Shown here piece by piece: positions 52,556 through 60,206 of a stretch of 64,000 nucleotides of DNA; positions within the stretch are counted from its first letter, which is position 1, and each line of letters begins with the position of its first letter. This stretch comes from Actinoplanes aureus (lineage in GTDB: Bacteria > Actinomycetota > Actinomycetes > Mycobacteriales > Micromonosporaceae). Location: the NCBI RefSeq assembly GCF_015704865.1, contig NZ_JADQTO010000006.1, positions 124,001 through 188,000 of the forward strand. Direction: 5' to 3'. The notes below the pieces were generated by a model that was not told the origin of the DNA, did no database searches, and saw only the letters and a program-made list of their open reading frames with translations. The position numbers and the translations under genes are program-made.

Positions 52556-53179
52556 ATGAGTATCGACAGCGGTGAGGGTGCCCCTCGTCCCATCACCGTG
52601 AGGCAGGAACGCATCCTCGCCGTGATTCGTGATTCGGTCCGTGACCGCGGCTATCCGCCTACCGTGCGGGAGATCGGGGCGGCCGTCGGCCTGGTCTCGC
52701 CCTCCTCGGTCTCCCACCACCTCAAGGTCCTGGAGCGGCACGGCCTGCTGCGCCGCCGGCCCAACGAGTCGCGTGCGGTCGACGTGCGGCCCAGCCCCGC
52801 CGAGCGCACGGTCACCGTTCCGGTCCTCGGCGACATCGCGGCCGGCGCCCCGATCCTCGCCGAGGAGCACGTCGAGGATCACCTGACCGTGTCGCGGGAG
52901 ATGGTCGGCTTCGGCACCTTCTTCGCTCTCAACGTCAAGGGCGACTCGATGATCGACGCCGCGATCTGCGACGGTGACGTCGTGGTGGTGCGCCGCCAGC
53001 CGGTCGCGGAGAACGGCGACATCGTCGCTGCGATGATCGAGGGCGAGGCCACGGTCAAGGTGCTGCGCCGGCGCGGCGGGCGGGTCGAGCTGATTCCCCG
53101 CAACCCGCTCTACCAGGTGATTCCCGGCGACGACGCGGTGGTGCTGGGCAAGGTCGTCTGCGTGATGCGCCGGGTCTAG
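52556..53179 (+). CDS. lexA: LexA, SOS repressor
   Basis: A 207-residue LexA. The winged helix is [20 protein letters not shown] followed by [13 protein letters not shown] (~33-65). The self-cleavage bond is Ala96-Gly97 in DIAAGAP; the catalytic dyad is Ser131 (KGDSM) and Lys168 (ATVKVL), 37 residues apart as in E. coli (119/156). It represses DNA-damage genes until RecA stimulates autocleavage. The stop TAG is shared head-to-head with the TAG of the opposing SUMF1-like gene (CTAG, 4-bp overlap). Confidence 0.97.
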   Translation: MSIDSGEGAPRPITVRQERILAVIRDSVRDRGYPPTVREIGAAVGLVSPSSVSHHLKVLERHGLLRRRPNESRAVDVRPSPAERTVTVPVLGDIAAGAPILAEEHVEDHLTVSREMVGFGTFFALNVKGDSMIDAAICDGDVVVVRRQPVAENGDIVAAMIEGEATVKVLRRRGGRVELIPRNPLYQVIPGDDAVVLGKVVCVMRRV

Positions 53180-54006
53180 CCGCGCGCCACGCGGAAGCTG
53201 ACGTCGTCGATGCGCAGCGACGGGTGGCTGCGGCGGCGCACCGAGGCGCGGCAGCTCCACTGCTCGTCGAACCATCCACCGCCGCGCAGGACGCGGTAGG
53301 TGCCGTACACCTCGGCGTCGTAGACGTCCCAGCACCAGTCCCAGGCGTTTCCGAGCATGTCGTGCAAGCCCCACGCGTTGGGCAGCTTGCCGCCCGGTTC
53401 GTGGATCCGCTCGCCGGAGTTGCCGCGGTACCAGGCGATCTCGTCCAGCGGGCCGTAGCGGGCTTCGGTGGTGCCGGCGCGGCAGGCGTGCTCCCACTCG
53501 GCCTCGGTCGGCAGCCGGTAGCCGTCGGCGGACCGGTCCCACAGCACGCCGGGTTCGTCGTCGGAGGGGAGCAGGTCACCGTCGGCGAGCAGACGCCCCT
53601 CGTTGTCGACGCGGCCACCCGCGGAAAACCGCCCGTGCGCGGGACGAGAGCTGTGTGCGGGACTAGAGCTGTGCGCGGGACTAGAGCTGTGCGCGGGACT
53701 AGAGCTGTGCGCGGGGAGCGAGCTGTCGGCCGGGAGCAGGCGATACGCCGGGGTACGGCCCTCCCGCGCGGACAGGGCGTTGCAGAACTGAAGCGCGTCC
53801 CACCAGGACACGCCCTCCACCGGGAGCAGGTCACCCCGGGTGTTGCTCGGCCGTTCGCCGGTCACCTCGGCGTACAGGGCCTGGTTGACCGGGGCGGCGG
53901 CGAGCCGGAACGCGGCCACCTCGACGGTCCATCGGCGGCTGGTGCGCCGGTCGGACAGGGCGATCGAACCCGCCGGAACGGTGATCAGGTCGAGGTTCGG
54001 CTCCAC
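53176..54006 (-). CDS. SUMF1/FGE-sulfatase-domain protein with repeat insertion
   Basis: A 276-residue formylglycine-generating-enzyme-like fold: [73 protein letters not shown] and [20 protein letters not shown]. True FGE has two copper-binding Cys in the last segment; only one is left here, so it is probably a non-FGE member (C-type-lectin-like or iron-dependent). A 30-residue SSPAHS repeat is inserted after YRLLPAD. It overlaps the upstream polymerase gene by 22 bp, so it may belong to the polysaccharide cluster. Confidence 0.85.
   Translation of the reverse strand: MEPNLDLITVPAGSIALSDRRTSRRWTVEVAAFRLAAAPVNQALYAEVTGERPSNTRGDLLPVEGVSWWDALQFCNALSAREGRTPAYRLLPADSSLPAHSSSPAHSSSPAHSSSPAHSSRPAHGRFSAGGRVDNEGRLLADGDLLPSDDEPGVLWDRSADGYRLPTEAEWEHACRAGTTEARYGPLDEIAWYRGNSGERIHEPGGKLPNAWGLHDMLGNAWDWCWDVYDAEVYGTYRVLRGGGWFDEQWSCRASVRRRSHPSLRIDDVSFRVARG
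53641..53730 (-). repeat. 18-bp in-frame tandem repeat x5
   Basis: The plus-strand unit GGGACTAGAGCTGTGCGC occurs three times exactly, with diverged copies on both sides. It encodes [18 protein letters not shown] inside the SUMF1-like protein. Confidence 0.96.
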
Positions 54007-55241
54007 GGATAGGCGATGCTACCGGTTGCGGACAGCGGGGCCGGCGGGGCGGGGCGTACGACGGCCAGGAGCAGGAGAGCCCACATCAGCCGGGCGTCGA
54101 AATAGTCGCCGGAGAACAGGCAGGTCGCCCCGATGTAGATGCCGCAGTAGGCGGCCGTGCGGGCTTCCGGGCTGCGCTGGTCGCGGGGCGTCCGGGCGTA
54201 CGCGTGCCAGAGGGTGAACCAGGCCAGGCCGAGCAGGATCAGGCCGGTGAAGCCGCCCTCGGCCGCGATCGAGAGGGGCAGGTTGTGCACGTACAGGTCC
54301 TCGCTAATGCCGGCGAAGGCGTTGAACCCGTTGACGCCGGTGCCGAATAGCGGCCGCTGCCAGAACAGCCGCAGCGCATAGGCGAACAGCACGTCCCGCT
54401 CCGAGGTGTAGCCCTCCTCGAAGGTCGCCTTGAAGAACCGGTTCTGCACGAACTCGGCGATCGTCGGGCCGGCGGTGAGCGCCAGCATGATCGACAGCAC
54501 CACCAGCAGCCCGACGGGTTTGGCGAGCTGGTTCCAGCGAGGCCGGGGGCGGCTCGCGGCCAGCAATATGAAGATCGTGATGCCGAGCGCGACCATCCCG
54601 CCGCGGGATCCGGAGGCGATCGCGCCGAACATGAAGACCGGGATCGGCACCAGGCAGCGCAGTTTCCCGCCACTGCTGACGTACAGGTAGATCGACGTGA
54701 TGACGCCGAGCATCATCACCCGGACGAACACGTTGGGGCCGCCGCCGAGCGCCGCCCATCGGCCGCCGGCCGCGTGGCCGCGCCCGGTGGAGGCGGCCAG
54801 GAAGTACACCCAGGCGGCGGCGTGGAAGCAGCACAGCGTGATCCGGGTGACGTGGTCGCGGTCCCACTTGGCCAGGGTGTAGTACACGACCACGAAGAAC
54901 ACCACCGCGAACAGGTCACCGATCACCGGTGCGATGGCCGCGCCGGGCGGGGTCCAGGTGGCCGAGAGCACCTGGTACCCGTGCAATCCGATGATCGGCA
55001 GGACGCAGTAGCCGCCGACCGCCGCGCGCGGGCCGATCCGGTGCGCCTCCAGCAGCAGGCACATGAGAACGGCCAGGAGAAGCGGCACGCGTACGTCGTT
55101 GAACACCGGGACGTCCATGCCGACCCGGTCCAGGGTGAACCGCCCGGCGAGCGCGGCGATGAACACGACGACCACCACCATGCCCGGGCGGGGTGGGCCG
55201 GTTTCGGAGCCGGGATCCTGGCCGGCGGCGGGCGGGGTCAC
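53985..55241 (-). CDS. O-antigen ligase/polymerase-like membrane protein
   Basis: A 418-residue polytopic protein of the Wzy/O-antigen-ligase class. Visible are many helices, the large periplasmic loop with FGTGVNGFNAFAGISEDLYV followed by HNLPLSIAAEGGFTGLILLG (the conserved G..N..H..L..E pattern), and IASGSRGGMVALG. It probably polymerises or ligates exopolysaccharide units outside the membrane. The GTG start lies in the flippase stop (GTGA), so the genes are coupled. Confidence 0.88.
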   Translation of the reverse strand: MTPPAAGQDPGSETGPPRPGMVVVVVFIAALAGRFTLDRVGMDVPVFNDVRVPLLLAVLMCLLLEAHRIGPRAAVGGYCVLPIIGLHGYQVLSATWTPPGAAIAPVIGDLFAVVFFVVVYYTLAKWDRDHVTRITLCCFHAAAWVYFLAASTGRGHAAGGRWAALGGGPNVFVRVMMLGVITSIYLYVSSGGKLRCLVPIPVFMFGAIASGSRGGMVALGITIFILLAASRPRPRWNQLAKPVGLLVVLSIMLALTAGPTIAEFVQNRFFKATFEEGYTSERDVLFAYALRLFWQRPLFGTGVNGFNAFAGISEDLYVHNLPLSIAAEGGFTGLILLGLAWFTLWHAYARTPRDQRSPEARTAAYCGIYIGATCLFSGDYFDARLMWALLLLAVVRPAPPAPLSATGSIAYPWSRTST

Positions 55242-56536
55242 GACGGCGCGGTGCGCAGGGCGCGCACCACCAGCCGTTCCGAGCAGACGCCGAGGACCGT
55301 GGCGGCGGCACAGAGGGCAACGACGGCGGCGTACGGCGCGGCGAACACGTTCTGTGCCGCGTGCGTCACGAGGACCTCGATGGCGAGGCAGACCAGCAGC
55401 AGCCGGCTGATCACCGGGGTCTCCAGCAGAGCGTCCAGGGTGGGGCGGGCGGCGTAGAACATGGCGAGCGGGATCGCGGCGAGCACGCCGGCGCGCAGCA
55501 CTCCGGCGGCCGCGGCGAACTCCGGACCCAGGAAGCCTCGGACCAGCACCGGCGCGAGCAGCGCGAACACCGCGGCGGGGACGCTGGCCAGGCCGGCGGC
55601 GAAGACCGGCAGCGTGGTCAGCATCCGCACGGTGGCGCCGTCCCGGCCGGGCCGGTGGAAGAGCCGGCTCAACCGGGGCAGCAGCACCGGGGTGAGCATC
55701 CCGAAGAACGAGCAGATCAGGGTGACCGCGGAGGTGGCGAAGCCGACGTACCCGGCCTCGGCGCCACCGGGCAGCACCGCCGCGACCGCGAACGTCGGGT
55801 AGGTGAAGAGCGCGGGCAGGGCGATGTCGCCGGGCAGGCGGCGTACGCCGTACCGCAGAAGGGTCCGCATCGTCGGCTCGGAGTGGTGATGGGGAGCCGG
55901 CGGAGCCGGCCGCTGACGGCGGATCGTGACCGCGCCCCATGCCGCGACCAGCGCCATGCCCGCGCCCTGGAGGATGAGGAAGTCGTCGATCCGGTCGGCG
56001 AGCGCGAAGGCCGTCAGCGGTACCAGGCCGAAGCCGACCATGGAGACGGTGTTGGAGCGGGCGACCTGGTGGGTGCCGCGCAGCGCGGCGACGGCGAGGG
56101 CGCACAGGGAACTGCCGGTAAGCATGATCAGCACCGCGCCGACGGCCGCGGCGCCGCCGCCGAGTCCGAGGAACCGGGCGAGCCAGGGGCTGAGCGCCAC
56201 ACCGCCGAGCGCGAACACGCCGGCCACGCAGGCCTGGCTCAGGATGGCCCGACGGGCCAGGCGCTCGGTCCCGGTGTGCGATCGCGGCAGGTAGCGCTGC
56301 AGCGCCTGGCCGAGGCCGACGAGGACCAGCGGCTGGAAGATGCTCACCGTTCCGCGGGCGATCTGGTAGTACGCGAACCCGTCTACGCTGCCGCGCTCCG
56401 CGACCAGGTGGAACAGGAGCAGGCCGGAGCCGAGGACGAACCACTGCGCGAGCAGGGTTCCGGCGTAGTCGCGCCGGACGGCGGCCGGGACGGCCAGCAG
56501 CAGCGACCGGAACGAGCGGTGGTCACCGCCGGACAT
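55238..56536 (-). CDS. Polysaccharide flippase (Wzx/MOP type)
   Basis: A 432-residue polytopic protein with the RfbX/Wzx pattern: DYAGTLLAQWFVLGSGLLLF, GFAYYQIARGTVSIFQPL, GTHQVARSNTVSMVGFG, YGVRRLPGDIALPALFTYPT. It probably flips lipid-linked repeat units across the membrane for the coupled polymerase. The ATG overlaps the end of a 42-codon ORF by 14 bp. Confidence 0.85.
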   Translation of the reverse strand: MSGGDHRSFRSLLLAVPAAVRRDYAGTLLAQWFVLGSGLLLFHLVAERGSVDGFAYYQIARGTVSIFQPLVLVGLGQALQRYLPRSHTGTERLARRAILSQACVAGVFALGGVALSPWLARFLGLGGGAAAVGAVLIMLTGSSLCALAVAALRGTHQVARSNTVSMVGFGLVPLTAFALADRIDDFLILQGAGMALVAAWGAVTIRRQRPAPPAPHHHSEPTMRTLLRYGVRRLPGDIALPALFTYPTFAVAAVLPGGAEAGYVGFATSAVTLICSFFGMLTPVLLPRLSRLFHRPGRDGATVRMLTTLPVFAAGLASVPAAVFALLAPVLVRGFLGPEFAAAAGVLRAGVLAAIPLAMFYAARPTLDALLETPVISRLLLVCLAIEVLVTHAAQNVFAAPYAAVVALCAAATVLGVCSERLVVRALRTAPS

Positions 56537-56651
56537 TCGCCAGGTCGACCGGGACCACGCGTCGCGGTGGCGCGGGTGTGCCGGCCGCGATCACGGCCAT
56601 CGCGGCGAAGTCCATCGCCCGGTTGTTCAGCTCGTACCGTGGTGCGACCAT
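56523..56651 (-). CDS. 42-residue ORF coupled to the flippase gene
   Basis: A short frame with ATG at 56651, AAGGGGG 5 bases upstream, high GC at third positions and a TGA 14 bp inside the flippase gene. The peptide (MVAPRYELNNRAMDFAAMAV, then a basic Pro-rich C-terminus) is not recognised. It may be a small structural or regulatory protein of the polysaccharide cluster, or a leader that drives flippase translation. It is supported only by signals and codon use. Confidence 0.55.
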   Translation of the reverse strand: MVAPRYELNNRAMDFAAMAVIAAGTPAPPRRVVPVDLANVRR

Positions 56652-56728
56652 TTGTCCCCCTTGCCTTCGCAGCGTAACCAGCGAAGATCGCCCGGGTGGG
56701 CGGATCGCGCACGGCGGGCGAACGGCGT

Positions 56729-58234
56729 TCACAACCCGGCGCCGATCAGCTGCGTCCCGATCAGCTGCGTCCCGATCAGCTGCGTTCCGATCAGCTGGGT
56801 TCCGATCAGCGCGAGACCCGCTCCGATCAGCTCGGGTCCGATGAGCGACCGCGTCCACCACCTCGGCCACAGGCCCGGCCGGCGTTCCGGCGGCGGGGCG
56901 ACGTACTCGTCGAAGTGCGGGAAGGCGTCGGTGTTCTTGCGCGGCACCATGTTGAGCACGCAGCCGATCAGCGACGCGTTCACCCCGTGCAACGCGCGCA
57001 CCGCGGCGCTGACCTGCGCGCCGGTGGTCCGGCTGAACCGGACGACCAGCAGCGTGCCGTCCGCGCGGGCGGCGATCACCTCGCCGTCGGTCACCGGCAG
57101 CAGCGGCGGGCAGTCGAAGATCACCACGTCGAAGCGGCGGCGCACCTCGTCCACCAGCTCGGTCATCCGCTGCGAGCTGAGCAGCTCGCTCGGGTTCGGC
57201 GGCGGACGCCCGCCGGCCAGCAGCCACAACCCGGCGCCCCAGGGCTGCAGCGCCTGGTCGACGGTGGCCGAGCCGTTCAGTACGGTGCTCAGCCCGGCCG
57301 AGTCGTCCCGGCCGAGGAACTTGGCGAGGCGGGGACGCCGCAACTCCGCGTCGACGACCAGCACCCGCTGACCGGTCTCGGCGAACAGCAGCGCGAGGCT
57401 GCACGCGGTCCCGGAGCGGCCCTCACCGGGAACCGCGCTGGTCACCGCGAGGGTCTTGAGCGAGCTGCCGGCCGCAGTGGTCTGCAGGAGGGTACGGACC
57501 TGGCGCAGCGCCTCGGTACGCGCGGAGTTGCTCGCCGACACGAACGGCCCGACGGACGGCGCACCCGCGTCCGCCGGAACCCGGGCCAGTACGGGCGCGC
57601 ACGCCAGGGCCTGTAGCGCGTCGGCGTTGCGGACGGTCGCGTCGGAGACCTCGCGGAGCACGGCGGAACCGGCGCCGACGATCAGGCCGGCCATCACGGC
57701 GAGGGCGAAGTTGTCCAGTGGGCGGGGGGCGACCGGCTCCTCCGCCAGGTGTGGCTGGTTGACGACTTCCACCCGTACCGCCGGGCCGTCGGCCTCGGGG
57801 TTGCGCTCCAGGCCCTCCACGGTCTCCTTGAACAGGGTGGTGAGTGCGGAGATGAGCACCATCGCGCGTTCCGGCGACGGGTCCTCCACGGTGACCTCGA
57901 GCATCACCGTGTCGGCGATGGGCTCGGCGCTGATCCGTCCCCGCAGCTGGTCCGGGGTGAGACCGGTCCGGGTGGCGGCCGTCAGCGGCACCACGATCTC
58001 GTCGCTGGTCAGCAGCTCGGCGTAGGTGGCCATCCGGCCGGTGGAGAACATGCTGCCCGGATAGAGGTCGGCCGCCATCTGTGAGGGTGTGGTGAAGAAG
58101 AACGTGACGTGGGCCGCGTACAACGTCGTGGTGCGGAGGTTCACCACGAGGGCCACGCCGAGCGCGAGGAGAACCGAGGTCACCACCAGCCACCAGTGTC
58201 TCTTGGCAACACGGAGGTAATCCCGTAGGCCCAT
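56729..58234 (-). CDS. Wzz/BY-kinase-like chain-length protein, Walker A Lys replaced
   Basis: A 501-residue two-domain protein: an N-terminal Wzz-type part with two membrane helices (HWWLVVTSVLLALGVALVV and FALAVMAGLIVGAGSAVL) around a periplasmic domain, then a cytoplasmic BY-kinase-like ATPase. Walker A reads GEGRSGTA, with Arg where Lys is expected; Walker A' is VVDAELRRP and Walker B VVIFDCPPLLP. No Tyr cluster is present at the C-terminus; the tail is an LIGTQ repeat. It probably controls polymer length, with doubtful kinase activity. Confidence 0.88.
   Translation of the reverse strand: MGLRDYLRVAKRHWWLVVTSVLLALGVALVVNLRTTTLYAAHVTFFFTTPSQMAADLYPGSMFSTGRMATYAELLTSDEIVVPLTAATRTGLTPDQLRGRISAEPIADTVMLEVTVEDPSPERAMVLISALTTLFKETVEGLERNPEADGPAVRVEVVNQPHLAEEPVAPRPLDNFALAVMAGLIVGAGSAVLREVSDATVRNADALQALACAPVLARVPADAGAPSVGPFVSASNSARTEALRQVRTLLQTTAAGSSLKTLAVTSAVPGEGRSGTACSLALLFAETGQRVLVVDAELRRPRLAKFLGRDDSAGLSTVLNGSATVDQALQPWGAGLWLLAGGRPPPNPSELLSSQRMTELVDEVRRRFDVVIFDCPPLLPVTDGEVIAARADGTLLVVRFSRTTGAQVSAAVRALHGVNASLIGCVLNMVPRKNTDAFPHFDEYVAPPPERRPGLWPRWWTRSLIGPELIGAGLALIGTQLIGTQLIGTQLIGTQLIGAGL
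56742..56837 (-). repeat. 15-bp in-frame tandem repeat, ~6 copies
   Basis: The plus-strand unit CCGATCAGCTGCGTC occurs twice exactly, then with single changes; the last copies have a 6-base offset. It encodes LIGTQ repeated four times, with LIGAGLA and LIGPE variants, at the extreme C-terminus of the Wzz/BY-kinase-like protein. Confidence 0.95.
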
Positions 58235-58373
58235 GCAGACCTCCCCGTTCCGTGGCTACTGCCACGATATGGCGTGATCGGGCGTTCACCGGCGATATCA
58301 GAAAAGTCCTCTTTAGGAGGATATTGGTCGGTAGAGTGGCCTCGACCGGGCTGGGCGTGGTTGGAGGACGAGC

Positions 58374-60206
58374 GTGTTCTCGTGGGACGACGTACGGGCC
58401 CGGGCGAGACGCCATCGCCACCTGGGCTTCCTCCTGGTGGACAGCGCCGCCTGGGCGGCAGGTCTGTTCGCCGCCGTGCTGACCCGGTACGGCTCGGCCC
58501 CGGACCGGGACCGGCTCGCCGGGACGGTCGCCGCGGTGCTGCTCGCCGTGTTCCTCCAGGCCGCCATCGGACACACCCGGCACCTCTACCGGGGCCGCTA
58601 CCGGTACGCGAGCTTCGACGAGATCCGGGCGGTCGCGGCCACCACCGGCGCCACCGCCGCGGGACTTTTCGTGGTCGACGTGCTGCTCTCCCGGCACCCC
58701 GTCCCGGCGAGCGCCCCGGTGATGGGTGGCGCGGTGGCGATGCTGCTCATGCTCGCCGCCCGGTACGCCCACCGCTCCCGTGCCATGCGCCGCCGGCGTC
58801 CGGACGTGCGCACCGCCGCCCCGGTCGTCCTCTTCGGCGCCGGAGAGGCCGCGACCCTGCTGCTGCGCTCGATGCTGCACGACCCGGGCGGGCGGTACCT
58901 GCCGGTGGGGCTGATCGACGACGACCCGCACAAGCGGCGGCTGCACGTGCTCGGCGTACCGGTGCGGGGTTCTCGTCAGGACATCGCGTCCGTGCTCACC
59001 GCGACCGGTGCCTCCATGCTGGTGTTCGCGGTGGCCAACGCCGAGGCCGAGCTGGTGCGCGACATCCGCGACCGCACGGTCGCGGCCGGCGCCACCTTCA
59101 AGGTGGTGCCGTCGGTGAGCGAGCTGATGGACCATTCGGTGGCCGTCGACGACATCCGTGACGTGCAGGTCACCGACCTGCTCGGCCGGCACCAGATCGA
59201 GACCGACCTGCACGCCATCGCCGGGTACCTGACCGGCAAACGCGTGCTGGTCACCGGGGCCGGCGGGTCGATCGGCTCCGAGTTGTGCCGGCAGATCCAC
59301 CACTTCCAGCCGGCCGAGCTGATGATGCTGGACCGCGACGAGACCGCGTTGCAGGCCGTGCAGCTGTCCCTGGACCCGCTCGGCCGCCTCGACGACCCGG
59401 CGGTGATCCTGGCCGACCTGCGCGACGCCGAGCAGATCCGGGCCGTCTTCCGCACCCGGCGGCCCGAGGTGGTCTTCCACGCGGCCGCGCTCAAGCACCT
59501 CGCGCTGCTCCAGAAGTACCCGGGCGAGGCGATCAAGACGAACGTGCTCGGCACCCAGAACGTGCTCGACGCGGCGGAGCACGTGGAACGGTTCGTCAAC
59601 ATCTCCACCGACAAGGCGGCCGACCCGACAAGTGTCCTGGGCTACTCGAAGAGGATCACCGAGCGGCTCACCGCCTGGACCGCGGGGCGCCGCCGCGGCA
59701 GCTTCCTGAGCGTGCGCTTCGGCAACGTGCTCGGCAGCCGCGGTTCGGTCTTCACCACGTTCAGCGCGCAGATCGCCGACGGCGGCCCGGTCACCGTCAC
59801 GCATCCGGACGTGACCCGCTACTTCATGACCATCCCGGAGGCGGTGCACCTGGTCATCCAGGCCGCGGCGATCGGCCGGGACGGCGAGGCGCTGGTCCTG
59901 GAGATGGGCCACCCGGTGCGGATCGCCGAGGTGGCGCAGCAGATGGTCCAGCTCGCGCCGGAGCCGGTGGAGATCCGCTACACCGGGCTGCGGCCGGGGG
60001 AGAAGCTCGCCGAGACCCTGTTCGGTGCCGGCGAGGTGGACCGGCGCCCGTTCCACCCGCTGATCTCGCACGTCGAGGTGCCGCCGCTGGCCGCCGGCGA
60101 ACTGCGTCGCCTGCGCCCGGACGGCGAGCCGCGCGCGGTGATCGCGCAGCTCGCCGCCCTGTGCGCGGCGCTACCCGCCGACCGCTGGGAGCGCGCTGCT
60201 TCCTGA
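58374..60206 (+). CDS. CapD/FlaA1-like NDP-sugar dehydratase/epimerase
   Basis: A 610-residue membrane-bound short-chain dehydrogenase. Four N-terminal helices (LLVDSAAWAAGLFAAVL and so on) and a first Rossmann unit (VVLFGAGEAATLLLRSML) precede the catalytic domain with VLVTGAGGSIGSELCRQI, HAAALKHLALLQKYPGEAI, NISTDKAADPTSVLGYSKR and GLRPGEKLAE. It converts UDP-GlcNAc-type sugars to 4-keto-6-deoxy sugars for polysaccharide. GTG 58374 has GGAGG upstream. It is divergent from the Wzz/BY-kinase gene across 139 bp and overlaps the helicase gene tail by 36 bp. Confidence 0.92.
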   Translation: MFSWDDVRARARRHRHLGFLLVDSAAWAAGLFAAVLTRYGSAPDRDRLAGTVAAVLLAVFLQAAIGHTRHLYRGRYRYASFDEIRAVAATTGATAAGLFVVDVLLSRHPVPASAPVMGGAVAMLLMLAARYAHRSRAMRRRRPDVRTAAPVVLFGAGEAATLLLRSMLHDPGGRYLPVGLIDDDPHKRRLHVLGVPVRGSRQDIASVLTATGASMLVFAVANAEAELVRDIRDRTVAAGATFKVVPSVSELMDHSVAVDDIRDVQVTDLLGRHQIETDLHAIAGYLTGKRVLVTGAGGSIGSELCRQIHHFQPAELMMLDRDETALQAVQLSLDPLGRLDDPAVILADLRDAEQIRAVFRTRRPEVVFHAAALKHLALLQKYPGEAIKTNVLGTQNVLDAAEHVERFVNISTDKAADPTSVLGYSKRITERLTAWTAGRRRGSFLSVRFGNVLGSRGSVFTTFSAQIADGGPVTVTHPDVTRYFMTIPEAVHLVIQAAAIGRDGEALVLEMGHPVRIAEVAQQMVQLAPEPVEIRYTGLRPGEKLAETLFGAGEVDRRPFHPLISHVEVPPLAAGELRRLRPDGEPRAVIAQLAALCAALPADRWERAAS

